From Bifidobacteriaceae bacterium UBA2724 (GTDB lineage: Bacteria; Actinomycetota; Actinomycetes; Actinomycetales; Bifidobacteriaceae), in contig DEKK01000017.1 in NCBI GenBank assembly GCA_002353815.1, positions 1-29,965 on the forward strand: DNA of 29,965 nt, written 5' to 3'. The first letter of the stretch is position 1, and every line of letters begins with the position of its first letter. The notes beneath the pieces were generated by a model. The model saw only the letters and a program-made list of their open reading frames with translations, had not been told where the DNA came from and did not search any database. Of this stretch, positions 7,175 to 18,299 are shown piece by piece. Made by a program: the position numbers and the translations under genes.

Positions 7175-8506
7175 ATGAATCGAAACGTGAAGAAGGCTGC
7201 GAGCATCATTGCCATCGCGGCTATGTCGGTTGCTGGCTTGGCTGCCTGCGGTCCCAAGAGTGGAGGCAGTTCGAACGGTCATGTGTACTATCTGAACTTC
7301 AAGCCTGAATCGGACGCGGCGTGGCAGAAACTCGCTGCAGCGTACACGCAGGAGACCGGAGTCGAGGTCACGGTACGTACCGCTGCCGAAGGCACGTACG
7401 AGTCCACCCTGAAGTCCGAAATGACGAAGGAAGAGGCTCCGACGCTGTTCCAGGTCAATGGTCCTGTCGGTCTGAAGAACTGGCAGGACCATTGCGCCGA
7501 CATGAGCGACACTGAGCCGTACAACCAGCTTGTCGACCAGTCCGCCGCACTGAAGAACAGCGATGGCACCGTCGTCGCCATCCCGTATGTGAACGAGACC
7601 TACGGCATCATCTACAACAAGGATCTGCTGACCAAGTACACCCAGCTGAGCGGCGCCAAGATCTCGTCCGTGGATGACATCAAGTCCTTCGCAACGCTTA
7701 AGGAAGTCGCCGACGACATCCAGGCTCGCAAGGCCGAGCTCGGTGTCGAAGGTGCTTTCACCTCCGCTGGCTTCGATTCGTCCTCTGATTGGCGTTTCAA
7801 GACCCACCTTGCCAACATACCGCTGTTCTATGAGTTCAGGGATGACAACATCACCGAGCAGCCCGCCACCATCAAGGGCACCTACCTTGACAACTTCAAG
7901 CAGATCTTTGACCTGTACATCACCGATTCCACCACAGACCGCACCCAGCTGTCCTCCAAGACCGTCAATGATGCGAATACCGAATTCGCGACCGGCAAGG
8001 CCGTCTTCTACCAGAACGGCACCTGGGCATGGTCCGACCTGTCCTCCGCTGGCGTGAAGGCCGATTCCCTCGGCATGCTCCCGATTTACATCGGCGTTGA
8101 CGGCGAAGAGAAGCAGGGGCTCACCACCGGCTCCGAGAACTACTGGTGCATCAACGAGAACGCTTCCGACGCCGACAAGCAGGCCACGAAGGACTTCCTC
8201 AAGTGGGTCATCACCTCTGACGCAGGCAAGAATGCCCTGACCAACGACATGGGCTTCGTGACCCCGTTCAAGTCCATGAGCGACATGGAGACCGACAACC
8301 CGCTGGTCAAGATCGCCAAGGCCGATACCGCCAACCCCGATACCTACTCCGTGAGCTGGAACTTCACCATGATGCCGTCCGACACTTGGAAGAACGACCT
8401 TGGTTCCGCCATGCTCAACTATGCACAGGGCACTGACGACTGGAGCGCCGTCCAGAAGGCCTTCGTCGACGGCTGGGCAACTGAAGTCAAGAACAGCAAC
8501 GAGTGA
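7175..8506 (+). CDS. Sugar-binding lipoprotein 2 (MalE-like), 443 aa
   Basis: This is a second family-1 solute-binding lipoprotein. Residues 8-24 form the signal, the lipobox is LAAC and Cys25 is the lipidation site; a short Gly/Ser linker (PKSGGSSNG) follows. ATG 7175 is preceded by GAGAGAAAGG at good spacing, while in-frame starts upstream give no sensible signal peptide. It has its own promoter and terminator. Its codons are more uniform (AAG, GGC, TCC, GCC) than those of binding protein 1, suggesting higher expression. It aligns with its sister without gaps from VYYLNFKPE to the C-terminus. Two binding proteins sharing one permease pair is a known arrangement in ABC sugar uptake. The substrate is inferred to be malto-oligosaccharide from the nearby amylase. 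Confidence 0.92.
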   Translation: MNRNVKKAASIIAIAAMSVAGLAACGPKSGGSSNGHVYYLNFKPESDAAWQKLAAAYTQETGVEVTVRTAAEGTYESTLKSEMTKEEAPTLFQVNGPVGLKNWQDHCADMSDTEPYNQLVDQSAALKNSDGTVVAIPYVNETYGIIYNKDLLTKYTQLSGAKISSVDDIKSFATLKEVADDIQARKAELGVEGAFTSAGFDSSSDWRFKTHLANIPLFYEFRDDNITEQPATIKGTYLDNFKQIFDLYITDSTTDRTQLSSKTVNDANTEFATGKAVFYQNGTWAWSDLSSAGVKADSLGMLPIYIGVDGEEKQGLTTGSENYWCINENASDADKQATKDFLKWVITSDAGKNALTNDMGFVTPFKSMSDMETDNPLVKIAKADTANPDTYSVSWNFTMMPSDTWKNDLGSAMLNYAQGTDDWSAVQKAFVDGWATEVKNSNE

Positions 8507-8569
8507 CCTGTCCCTCGTCGGCTGATAACCAGACGTAGCCTTCGGGTTACAACAATCACCTTCCTGAAA

Positions 8570-8600
8570 GGGGCCGCGGTTCGACCGTGGCCCCTTTTTC
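8570..8600 (+). terminator. Intrinsic terminator after binding protein 2
   Basis: GGGGCCGCGG, loop TTCGA and CCGTGGCCCC form a 10-bp stem with one G-T pair, followed by TTTTTCTT. Confidence 0.93.
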
Positions 8601-8794
8601 TTGTGGCTTGTGCACGGTGCCTCAGCGGACGAGGCTGCGGCGTCGGCAGCTTGGGCAACGAGGCGCGTAGCATGGAGAAACCGACGGCGGCAATGCGCCG
8701 TCGATGCGGTGAAATCCGGCACAGGCCGCATCGCCCGTGGCAACGCGGTGACTCCGCCGAGGGCACGAAGGTATGAGAAAGGCGTGGATGCACC

Positions 8795-9550
8795 ATGGCT
8801 TCCATCTTTGATTATGATTCCGCGTTCATGCGTGGCCTGGAGTGGCTGGTTGACGTCATCTGCATCAATGTGCTGCTCCTTGTGACGTCGATCCCCATCG
8901 TCACGGTCGGCGCTTCCCTGACGGCAGCATACGATGCCCTGCGTCGTCTGCGTGACGGGGAAGGGCACATCGCACGCTGCTATTTCAGAGCGTTCCGCGC
9001 CAATTTCGTGCAATCCACTCTGCTGTGGCTGGTCTACGGCGCCATCGGTTTCGTGCTCGCCTACATGTGGCTGGGATTGCGAATCAGCGATCTGCTGCTG
9101 CCCAACATCGCCTTCGGCACACTGTGGATCGTCGGCTTCGAGTGGGTGTGGTATCTCCAGTCGAGATTCGCCAATACGGTGGGCGTCACATTGTGCAATT
9201 CGCTGTTGCTCGGCCTGTCGTACCTGCTTACCAGCGTGTGCCTCATCGCCATCGACGCCATCGCCATCTATGCGGTTTACGCGTCGGTGATGTACATGCC
9301 GCAGGGGTTGTTCCTGCTGGGCGTGCTCGGTCCTGGTTTCATCATGTCGATTCATCTGCCCATACTGGAAAGGCGGATGGCGCCCATGATCAAGGCGGGG
9401 GAGGCGGAAGCCCGGAAAGTTCGCGAAGAGTCAGATGGCGAAGATGATGGAGATGACCCGGACGATGCAGCTGGCGCGGATGGCGCGGAGAGCGTGAGCG
9501 GCGCGGATAGTGCAGATGGTGCAGATGCGGAGGCCGATGCCGCATCCTGA
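8795..9550 (+). CDS. DUF624 (YesL-like) membrane protein, 251 aa
   Basis: The protein is rich in membrane helices (about residues 18-45, 74-96, 103-122, 137-160 and 168-190). It begins with a DYDSAFMRGLEWLVDVICINVLLL segment read here in two parts (DYDSAFMRG, then EWLVDVICINVLLL), then SIPIVTVGASLTAAYDALRR, the hallmark of DUF624/YesL. Genes of this family often sit beside carbohydrate ABC transporters, and that neighbourhood holds here; the molecular role is unknown. Residues from about 197 form an acidic tail rich in Asp, Ala and Gly that the family does not usually have. The ribosome site is weak (a GAGAAAGG lies about 13 nt before the ATG), so the start is moderately sure. The preceding terminator implies a separate promoter, which I could not identify. 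Confidence 0.85.
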   Translation: MASIFDYDSAFMRGLEWLVDVICINVLLLVTSIPIVTVGASLTAAYDALRRLRDGEGHIARCYFRAFRANFVQSTLLWLVYGAIGFVLAYMWLGLRISDLLLPNIAFGTLWIVGFEWVWYLQSRFANTVGVTLCNSLLLGLSYLLTSVCLIAIDAIAIYAVYASVMYMPQGLFLLGVLGPGFIMSIHLPILERRMAPMIKAGEAEARKVREESDGEDDGDDPDDAAGADGAESVSGADSADGADAEADAAS

Positions 9551-9727
9551 AGCCGCATCCTTGCGCAGTCGTTGCCTGCGTCGGGCATCCGCCAGCAGAA
9601 TGTGACTGGGCCGAGCTGGATAATCTGTGTTGATTGGTGGTCCGTACGAAGTGTCTTTGGGCAACTGCTGTACGATTCAATGTGCAGGTGTGACAAAGCC
9701 ACGTGATGCGTTGAACAGGAGGGGCAT

Positions 9728-11578
9728 ATGCCAAGGCATATTCCGGTCGGCAACAATGCCGAATTTGCCTATGACCCTGCCTCTGACAGGCTGTCGAAGA
9801 AGCATCCGCGCATCAAGCGCGTCATAGTGGTACTGCTCGTGGTCGTGCTCGTGGCGGCATGCGCGGGCGTCGTCGCCCTGGGGCTCAACTACAGAACCCT
9901 GTGCGCACAGTCCACGCAGATCAAAGAACTTGAAAACGAAGCGCTGAGCATGCTGCTGTCGAATGATTCCCAGTCGCATGCGGACTATCTGTCGGCGCTT
10001 GAGAAGAACCTTCCCGCCGTCCAAGAGAAAACCGCCGAGGCCAAGCGGATCGCACACAACGAATTGTGGAAAGCATATGGTGCCTTGGGCGGATATTCCG
10101 ACGACGTGGCCGTGATTCAGTCCATGACCGATACCATGGATTCCATCACGCGTGACGTGCTGCCGCAATACCAGTCCACCTACGACACCGCCGCAGCGTC
10201 GAACCTTTTCGACGCGCAGGGCAATCTGGACGTGAGCTCCATCAGCCAGGCCGTGACCTCGCTTGGCGCGGCGGACAGCCAGCTCGAAGACAAGATCGGC
10301 CAGATTGACAGCCTCGGCGAGCCCCGCAACGCCTACATGTATGACGCATATACCAGCGTGCTCGGGCATGCCAGCGAGATTTCGGCACTCCTCGGCTCCT
10401 TGTCGGATATGTTCACGTACCTTCCCAGCTTCCTGGGCGCCAGCGGCGACAGGACGTATCTGGTGCTGCTGCAGTCCACCGGCAGCTCCATGCCGGCAGG
10501 CGGGCCGGTCGACGCGGTCGGCCGGCTGTCGGTGAGCAACGGCAAATTCGAGGTGAAGAACTACTACGCCTCGAAGTTCATGCCTGCGGACGCCGGCACC
10601 TCGCTCGTGACGTCGGAGCAGAACCAGTTGTTCAACACCATCGCGCAGGCGAACTACGGCGGTTCGTTCTCGACGATCACCTCGAATCCGAATTTCCCCA
10701 ATGTCGCCGAGCAGGCCAATGAGTTCTTCGCGGCGAGTGGCTACGAAGGCTACGACGTGCAGTCGGATGGCGTCATTTCGCTCGATCCATATGCGTTGCA
10801 GCAGCTCATAGGGATTTCCGGCGACGTCACGTTGGCTGACGGCACCAAGCTCACGGGTGAGAACACCGCCGAGTATCTGGGCAAGGACATCTACGAGCTC
10901 GTGGGCAGCGATACGTATCCGACGTATCTCGCTGACCTGATGATCGATGTCATCGGCGAGGTGTTCGGCACGTTCACGATGGATCGCCTACTCAAGGTCT
11001 CCGACAGCCTCGTGGGCTGCGCCGGCGGACGCCACGCCTATCTGTGGTCCTTCCACACCGAGGACCAGTCGGCTCTGCGCGCCGCAGGGCTTGCGGGTGA
11101 CATCGACGCCGATCCCGCAGCGCCGGTCGTGGGTGTGTACAACCAGGAGCTGCATGATTCCGAGCTCGATTGGTATCTGAACCGCATCAGCACCGTGCAG
11201 AAAACCGGCAGCAACACTTACCACGTGACGTATACGCTCAACAACACGCTGGGCACCGTCGTGGGCATGTCGAGCGCCATCGTGGGCGCCTCCGACGGCA
11301 CCGCCGAGATCGGGCACCAGCTTGAGCGCATGTTTGTCTATGCACCCGCCGGCGGCAGCATCAGCAACCTGACGGTGCAGAACAACGCGAAGATCGAGAG
11401 CGTGCCGCAGGACGGCACGACCGTGTATACCTTCACCGCCGACGTCGCCCCCGCGGCCACTTACACCATCAGCTTCGACGTGACGTGCGCAAACGGAGCC
11501 AGGAACCTCCTGCTCGACCAGACGCCCAATAACTCCGGGCAGTCCGGCATCACCTACGATTACGGCGACGGCGACTGA
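9728..11578 (+). CDS. DUF4012 domain membrane-anchored protein, 616 aa
   Basis: A short cytoplasmic N-terminus (about 30 residues) precedes one membrane helix (residues 31-53), so most of the protein lies outside the cell. A helical region (56-200) is followed by a DUF4012-type segment recognisable by RTYLVLLQSTGSSMPAGGPV, the family's usual R-x-Y-L-x-L-x-Q-N ... G-G motif. The C-terminal part (about 450-616) is beta-rich. DUF4012 proteins are common in actinobacteria and often lie near surface-polysaccharide genes; no such genes are seen here and the function is unknown. The ATG has a strong AGGAGG ribosome site 5 nt away. In E. coli-like terms there is no equivalent. The 214-nt gap downstream shows no clear terminator. 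Confidence 0.88.
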   Translation: MPRHIPVGNNAEFAYDPASDRLSKKHPRIKRVIVVLLVVVLVAACAGVVALGLNYRTLCAQSTQIKELENEALSMLLSNDSQSHADYLSALEKNLPAVQEKTAEAKRIAHNELWKAYGALGGYSDDVAVIQSMTDTMDSITRDVLPQYQSTYDTAAASNLFDAQGNLDVSSISQAVTSLGAADSQLEDKIGQIDSLGEPRNAYMYDAYTSVLGHASEISALLGSLSDMFTYLPSFLGASGDRTYLVLLQSTGSSMPAGGPVDAVGRLSVSNGKFEVKNYYASKFMPADAGTSLVTSEQNQLFNTIAQANYGGSFSTITSNPNFPNVAEQANEFFAASGYEGYDVQSDGVISLDPYALQQLIGISGDVTLADGTKLTGENTAEYLGKDIYELVGSDTYPTYLADLMIDVIGEVFGTFTMDRLLKVSDSLVGCAGGRHAYLWSFHTEDQSALRAAGLAGDIDADPAAPVVGVYNQELHDSELDWYLNRISTVQKTGSNTYHVTYTLNNTLGTVVGMSSAIVGASDGTAEIGHQLERMFVYAPAGGSISNLTVQNNAKIESVPQDGTTVYTFTADVAPAATYTISFDVTCANGARNLLLDQTPNNSGQSGITYDYGDGD

Positions 11579-11793
11579 GCGTCCGCGGTTTGAAGGCCAT
11601 GCGGGGCGCGTGGCATCGTGCCGTTTCGCCGATTCGGCGGATGGCGACGGCGGGACTTGCGTGCAACGCCCGGGCGGCCGGTCACCTGCTATCTTCGAAC
11701 CAATTGTGCAATGTCTGTGATGCTTACAAACTCGCCATATCTTCTTCGTTACCTTTGTAGCTATCAGTGAAATGTGAGGACGAAGGATTGGCG

Positions 11794-12552
11794 ATGACAC
11801 GTAAGGTCAGTTCTGGTGTCGGCAACGAAGCCGATGCGAATGCCGACACCGGTGAATTCCCCAGCGTACGCCGCGCGGCCGGTCGCAAACGGAACGCTGG
11901 CGGCATGACCGACGTGGATTCCGGCTCGTTCGCCATCGAAGACACGGGCACGTATCCGTCCTATGCGCCCATCACCATCACAAGCCCCCAGCCTCTGGTG
12001 TCGGATGAGATGCTGCAGGGCAAGGGCGCGGAAGGCGCGCGTGGCGATTCCGCCTCGCCGCTCCGCAATCTGTCACGCTCTGTGGAACCCGTGACGAAGG
12101 CGCGTCCGAAGCGCGCATCCGATGCCGCGTCCCGTGGCGCCAGCCGTGACTCTGGGCGGCGCGAGGGCGGCGACGTCTTCGGCGGGGGCGTGGGCATGAC
12201 GGTGCTGCTGTGGATCGCCGTCGTGGGCGTGATTCTTGCCATGGTCGTGTGGTGGGTGCTGCCGCATCTCGCCGAATCCCATATCATCGCGCTTCCTTCC
12301 TGGCTTGCCGACATCACGACGGAGCCCGGGTGGAAGGAGCAGGCGGTGGAATACATTCCGCTGCTCATCGGGGCGACCATCGTCATCCTGCTGCTCGGCG
12401 TGATTCTGAGGCACCGCGTCTTGGCTGCGATATGCCTTGTGTGCATCGTGTTGCAGCTGGCCTGCGGCATCGGTTATTTCGTGGCCAACCAGTCGTCCGG
12501 CCAGGCGTCCGAGGTGTTCGTGCGGCCTGTGGTGGCCGGGGCCGAACAATAA
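11794..12552 (+). CDS. Unrecognised three-helix membrane protein, 252 aa
   Basis: I do not recognise a named family. Residues 1-130 are hydrophilic and low-complexity, presumably cytoplasmic and disordered, with three similar short motifs: DTGEFP (18-23), DSGSFA (42-47) and DTGTYP (50-55). Three membrane helices follow at about 134-156, 187-206 and 209-231. The ATG at 11794 is preferred to upstream starts because AAGGA lies 6 nt before it. It precedes the dnaK operon but is separated by the HspR operator region, so co-transcription with dnaK is unlikely except by readthrough. It may belong with the DUF4012 gene functionally, but this is only proximity. Confident as a gene because of codon use and clean topology. 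Confidence 0.8.
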   Translation: MTRKVSSGVGNEADANADTGEFPSVRRAAGRKRNAGGMTDVDSGSFAIEDTGTYPSYAPITITSPQPLVSDEMLQGKGAEGARGDSASPLRNLSRSVEPVTKARPKRASDAASRGASRDSGRREGGDVFGGGVGMTVLLWIAVVGVILAMVVWWVLPHLAESHIIALPSWLADITTEPGWKEQAVEYIPLLIGATIVILLLGVILRHRVLAAICLVCIVLQLACGIGYFVANQSSGQASEVFVRPVVAGAEQ

Positions 12553-12692
12553 GCGTCGATAATCGCTGTCGCGCGGCGTTTTCTCTGCGTTTTCCAGTGC
12601 GGCGCCGATGGCGTCGCGCGTCCTTCGGACGTTCCTGTGCCCCGATTGCGAATTTTCGCTCAGGGCGAAATGCGCCGACTTGCATTTCCAAA

Positions 12693-12713
12693 GTTGAGTG
12701 TAGTAGACTCAAG
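12693..12713. promoter_or_regulatory. HAIR operator (HspR-binding site) before dnaK
   Basis: GTTGAGT, 7 nt, then ACTCAAG matches the actinobacterial HAIR consensus CTTGAGT-N7-ACTCAAG with one mismatch. It overlaps a plausible promoter (TTGCAT at 12680-12685 and TAGACT at 12704-12709, 18-nt spacer). HspR, encoded at the operon's end, is expected to bind here and repress until heat shock, with DnaK as co-repressor. Confidence 0.9.
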
Positions 12714-12832
12714 TTTTGTAAACGGAGGTTGAAAGACATGCCGGACGGAGACGACGGCATGGCCCAGACCTCGCGTGAAAGACGAAAGAAACTACGGGCG
12801 GCCAGCACCGCCCACAACGGAGGAAACATATT

Positions 12833-14721
<1,889 letters not shown>

Positions 14722-14722
<1 letters not shown>

Positions 14723-15528
14723 TGTCGGACTTCAACGCGGACGATTATCTGACGGGCATGGACGACGCTGACAGGCTCGCCCAGAATCCGTCGGTCGATG
14801 CCGCTGACGCTGCCGGTGACGCCTCGGATGGCGCCGGCGCGTCCGGCGCCGACAGACCGGAGGACGGGTCGATTCCCGTTTCGGGGGGTTCCGAAGACGC
14901 TCAGCCGCAGACGGTCGGCGATGCCAAGGCGGCCGACGGCGCTGACGGCACGGCCGCACCAGACGCCGGCAAGGCTGCCGATGGCGCGAAGGCCGCCGAT
15001 GGCACGGCGAAAGACGCATCGGGCGTCGGCGCTGCCGCGAAGGCTTCCGGCGATGGCGCGGCGGCGGACGGCGACACGCTGACCCCGCTGGGACAGGCCA
15101 AGAAGGAAGCCGCCGAATACCTTGAGGCGCTGCAGCGCGAGCGTGCGGAGTTCATCAACTACCGCAACCGCGCTCAGAAAGAGCAGGAGCGGTTCCGCCA
15201 GCACGGCATCATCGACGTGCTCACGGCGCTGCTGCCCGCGTTGGACGACATCGACCGCATCCGCGAGCATGAGGAGATGGACGATTCGTTCAAAGCCGTT
15301 GCCGCCAAGATCGACAAGGCGTTCGAGAAATTCGGCGTCGAAAAGTTCGGCGAGAAGGGCGAAGCCTTCGACCCGACGAAGCACGAAGCCATTTTGCACA
15401 AGCCCGACGCAGCGGTCGAGACCGAAACGGTCGATACCGTCGTCGAAGCCGGATACAGGATCGGCGACCGGGTGATTCGCGCAGCGCGAGTCGTGGTCGC
15501 CTCCCCATCCGACGAGAGCAAGAAATGA
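14722..15528 (+). CDS. grpE: Nucleotide exchange factor GrpE, 268 aa
   Basis: GrpE releases ADP from DnaK. Residues about 120-268 hold the family domain: a long helix (EAAEYLEALQRERAEFINYR) and the beta-sheet end with DPTKHEAI and GYRIGDRVIRAARVVV. The first 115 residues are low-complexity, rich in Ala, Asp and Gly, with KAADG repeated three times; this is longer than the N-terminal tail of most GrpE proteins. The start is TGATG, sharing one base with the dnaK stop, so translation is probably coupled; a GTG one codon earlier is also possible. Confidence 0.97.
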
Positions 15529-15550
15529 CATTCGTGTCACGCAATGACTG

Positions 15551-15588
15551 AAGGCCGGGCATGCGCCATGTGGCGCGTGTCCGGCCTT
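15551..15588 (+). terminator. Long hairpin between grpE and dnaJ
   Basis: AAGGCCGG pairs with CCGGCCTT, and the interior (GCATGCGCC with GGCGCGTGT, loop ATGT) pairs almost fully, giving a stem of about 17 bp. The T-run after it is very short, so it may act as a partial terminator or mRNA-processing element that lowers dnaJ-hspR expression. Confidence 0.5.
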
Positions 15589-15691
15589 TGGACGCTTTAA
15601 CACTGGCAATGGCCGGCGCGGTGCATCGTCGGAAGGGTGGTGCCCGCGGGCCGATGCAGATGACAAATGGAATTGGTTGAGAGGAGTGAAG

Positions 15692-16663
<972 letters not shown>

Positions 16664-16682
16664 ACGCTAGGCGGGATGTGAG

Positions 16683-17480
16683 ATGACATCGCTAGTCGAA
16701 CGGCAGATCAAGAAGGCCTACTTGGTGGCGGCCAAGGCGCTCGTCGATGGACGGGTGTCGCTTGACCAGATGGAAGAGGCGGGGCTTAACGTCGAACGCC
16801 CCATCTTCACCGTGGGACAGGTTGCGCAGGTCGCGAATGTGCACCCGCAGACCCTGCGGCAGTACGACCGGATGAAACTCATCGTGCCGCAGCGCACGGC
16901 CGGCGGAGCGCGCCGCTATTCGCTACGCGACGTGGACCGTCTGGCGCAGGCGCAGCACCTGGGGCAGGTGGAATCCATCAACCTCGCGGGCATCGTGCGC
17001 ATCCTCGCCCTGAGCGAAGAGAACCGCCAGCTGCGCCGTCAGGTGGAACGCCTCAAGCGGGGCGCGGATTCCATCTTCGCCGCCGCGACCGATGGCGAGG
17101 TCGTCGAGATCCGCCGGTCCCGCAGGGCGTGGCGCAAGCCATTGTTCAAGCCGCTGCAGATCACGGCGACGGCGGAAGCCTACGACGATGACGACGATAT
17201 GGGCGACACCTTCGATGGTGAATCCATGGGCAGCGTCGTGGAAGGCAAGACGGTCACCGGGGTCGTGGAAAACGTCATGCGGAATGCGCAGGCCAACCGC
17301 GTCGATATCGTCGATATCGAGGATGCCGGGGCCGAAGACATTGGGGATCTTGACGCTGATTTTGACGGCGACCTTGACGGCGATCTTGCCTCGGACGAGA
17401 CGGAGACCGATGGCACGGGCTCCGGAACCGCCGGTTCCCGGTCCGGTGTCGGCAGGCGGAGGAGCGCGCGCCGCAGGTAG
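16683..17480 (+). CDS. hspR: Heat-shock repressor HspR (MerR family), 265 aa
   Basis: HspR represses the dnaK operon by binding HAIR sites with DnaK's help. The MerR helix-turn-helix covers about 40-108 (FTVGQVAQVANVHPQTLRQY ... GGARRYS), followed by a short coiled segment (SEENRQLRRQVERLKRG). Two parts exceed the family norm of roughly 130-150 residues: about 38 residues before the HTH domain, and about 100 after it that are first acidic (many Asp between 168 and 242) and end in a basic RRRSARRR tail. The start has only a weak GGGATGTGAG ribosome site, so the N-terminal extension could be partly artefact; a start nearer the HTH is not obvious. It autoregulates if HAIR at dnaK is the only operator. 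Confidence 0.93.
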   Translation: MTSLVERQIKKAYLVAAKALVDGRVSLDQMEEAGLNVERPIFTVGQVAQVANVHPQTLRQYDRMKLIVPQRTAGGARRYSLRDVDRLAQAQHLGQVESINLAGIVRILALSEENRQLRRQVERLKRGADSIFAAATDGEVVEIRRSRRAWRKPLFKPLQITATAEAYDDDDDMGDTFDGESMGSVVEGKTVTGVVENVMRNAQANRVDIVDIEDAGAEDIGDLDADFDGDLDGDLASDETETDGTGSGTAGSRSGVGRRRSARRR

Positions 17481-17582
17481 CCGCGCATGCGTGGCTTGGA
17501 CCAGTGGCCGAATCAACGCTGGCTTGGACCGAGGCGGTGCGGGCCAGTGCCGGAGCTGCGGAATGCTGGTTGTGCACTGAGC

Positions 17583-17612
17583 TGGTCGTGTGCTGGCTGG
17601 TCGTGTGCTGGC
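17583..17612. repeat. 15-bp tandem repeat, 2 copies
   Basis: TGGTCGTGTGCTGGC occurs twice head to tail without mismatch, about 100 nt after the hspR stop. It codes for nothing recognisable. Confidence 0.9.
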
Positions 17613-17640
17613 TGGCGCAATTGGCCTCACGGCGCCTCGC

Positions 17641-17684
17641 AATGCCCCGTGTCAGGATGCCCTGCGTCGTCGACGCGGGGCATT
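17641..17684 (+). terminator. Probable terminator of the dnaK operon
   Basis: AATGCCCCG and CGGGGCATT form a perfect 9-bp stem with a 26-nt loop that can pair internally (CGTCGTCGACG). The tail is only TT, so it is weaker than the other terminators in the window. Confidence 0.5.
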
Positions 17685-18207
17685 TCCGCTTCCGTGAACT
17701 GCCGGTGGTGGCGATGATGCCGACGTTCCCCATATCGCACGTGCGGGGCGTCCCGTTTCTGTGGCAGAAGGCGTGCGATGGAGCGCGGGGGTGGCAAACG
17801 GTGTCGAACACGTCCGTTGTCGAACGGCTGGCATTGTGGGTTCGACGAAAGGTACTGAAACCGATACGGGCGCGACACGCCGTAAATCGAGAATTTCATG
17901 AACAGTTAGATGACAAATTGTTCAAATTTCATGTGGTTTCCTTTCAAACTTTTCACGTATCGCAATATCGAACACCATGACCGCAGCCCAAGCAAAAAGC
18001 CACCGTGCGAACTATTCCAGTGCGCCCGCTAGCACAAAAAACTGAGCGCACCACATGGGCAATCGCGAAGCCGACGAATATTCACCTGAAAGAAAACCGA
18101 TAAAATCGTATCCAATCGACGAACCGACGAAGGTTCCTCGACAACGACGTGACCGTTCTGGTCCGTGCGTTTCAAAGGCACAACGAACAACGCATCGAAG
18201 CGGCGGA

Positions 18208-18236
18208 TTGCCATAACTTGAGAGCGATGATATGAA
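18208..18236 (+). promoter_or_regulatory. Amylase promoter
   Basis: TTGCCA (18208-18213) and TATGAA (18231-18236) are spaced by exactly 17 nt, 64 nt before the amylase ATG. A near-palindrome, GCGACGTTGC (18240-18249), follows at the expected transcription start and could bind a LacI-type repressor; that last point is weak. Confidence 0.55.
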
Positions 18237-18299
18237 ACTGCGACGTTGCGCGTGCCGTTGAGAATCACAACCACAATTACTCAAAACCGAAAGGTAACA

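Larger units (their letters stand above)
17481..18299. other. 820-nt intergenic region before the amylase
   Basis: No gene is supported. Plus-strand frames here are Cys/Trp-rich in an unnatural way. It holds a tandem repeat (17583-17612), a terminator-like inverted repeat (17641-17684), an AT-rich stretch (about 17880-17970) and the amylase promoter (18208-18236). Confidence 0.6.

Noticed and set aside
7112..9355. A 747-codon minus-strand frame over binding protein 2 and the DUF624 gene
   Set aside because: It covers two well-supported plus-strand genes and their terminator, and its composition is His/Arg/Gly-rich shadow sequence.
17504..17980. A 158-codon frame after hspR
   Set aside because: It has no ribosome site, spans a tandem repeat and a terminator-like hairpin, and has odd Cys/Trp clusters.
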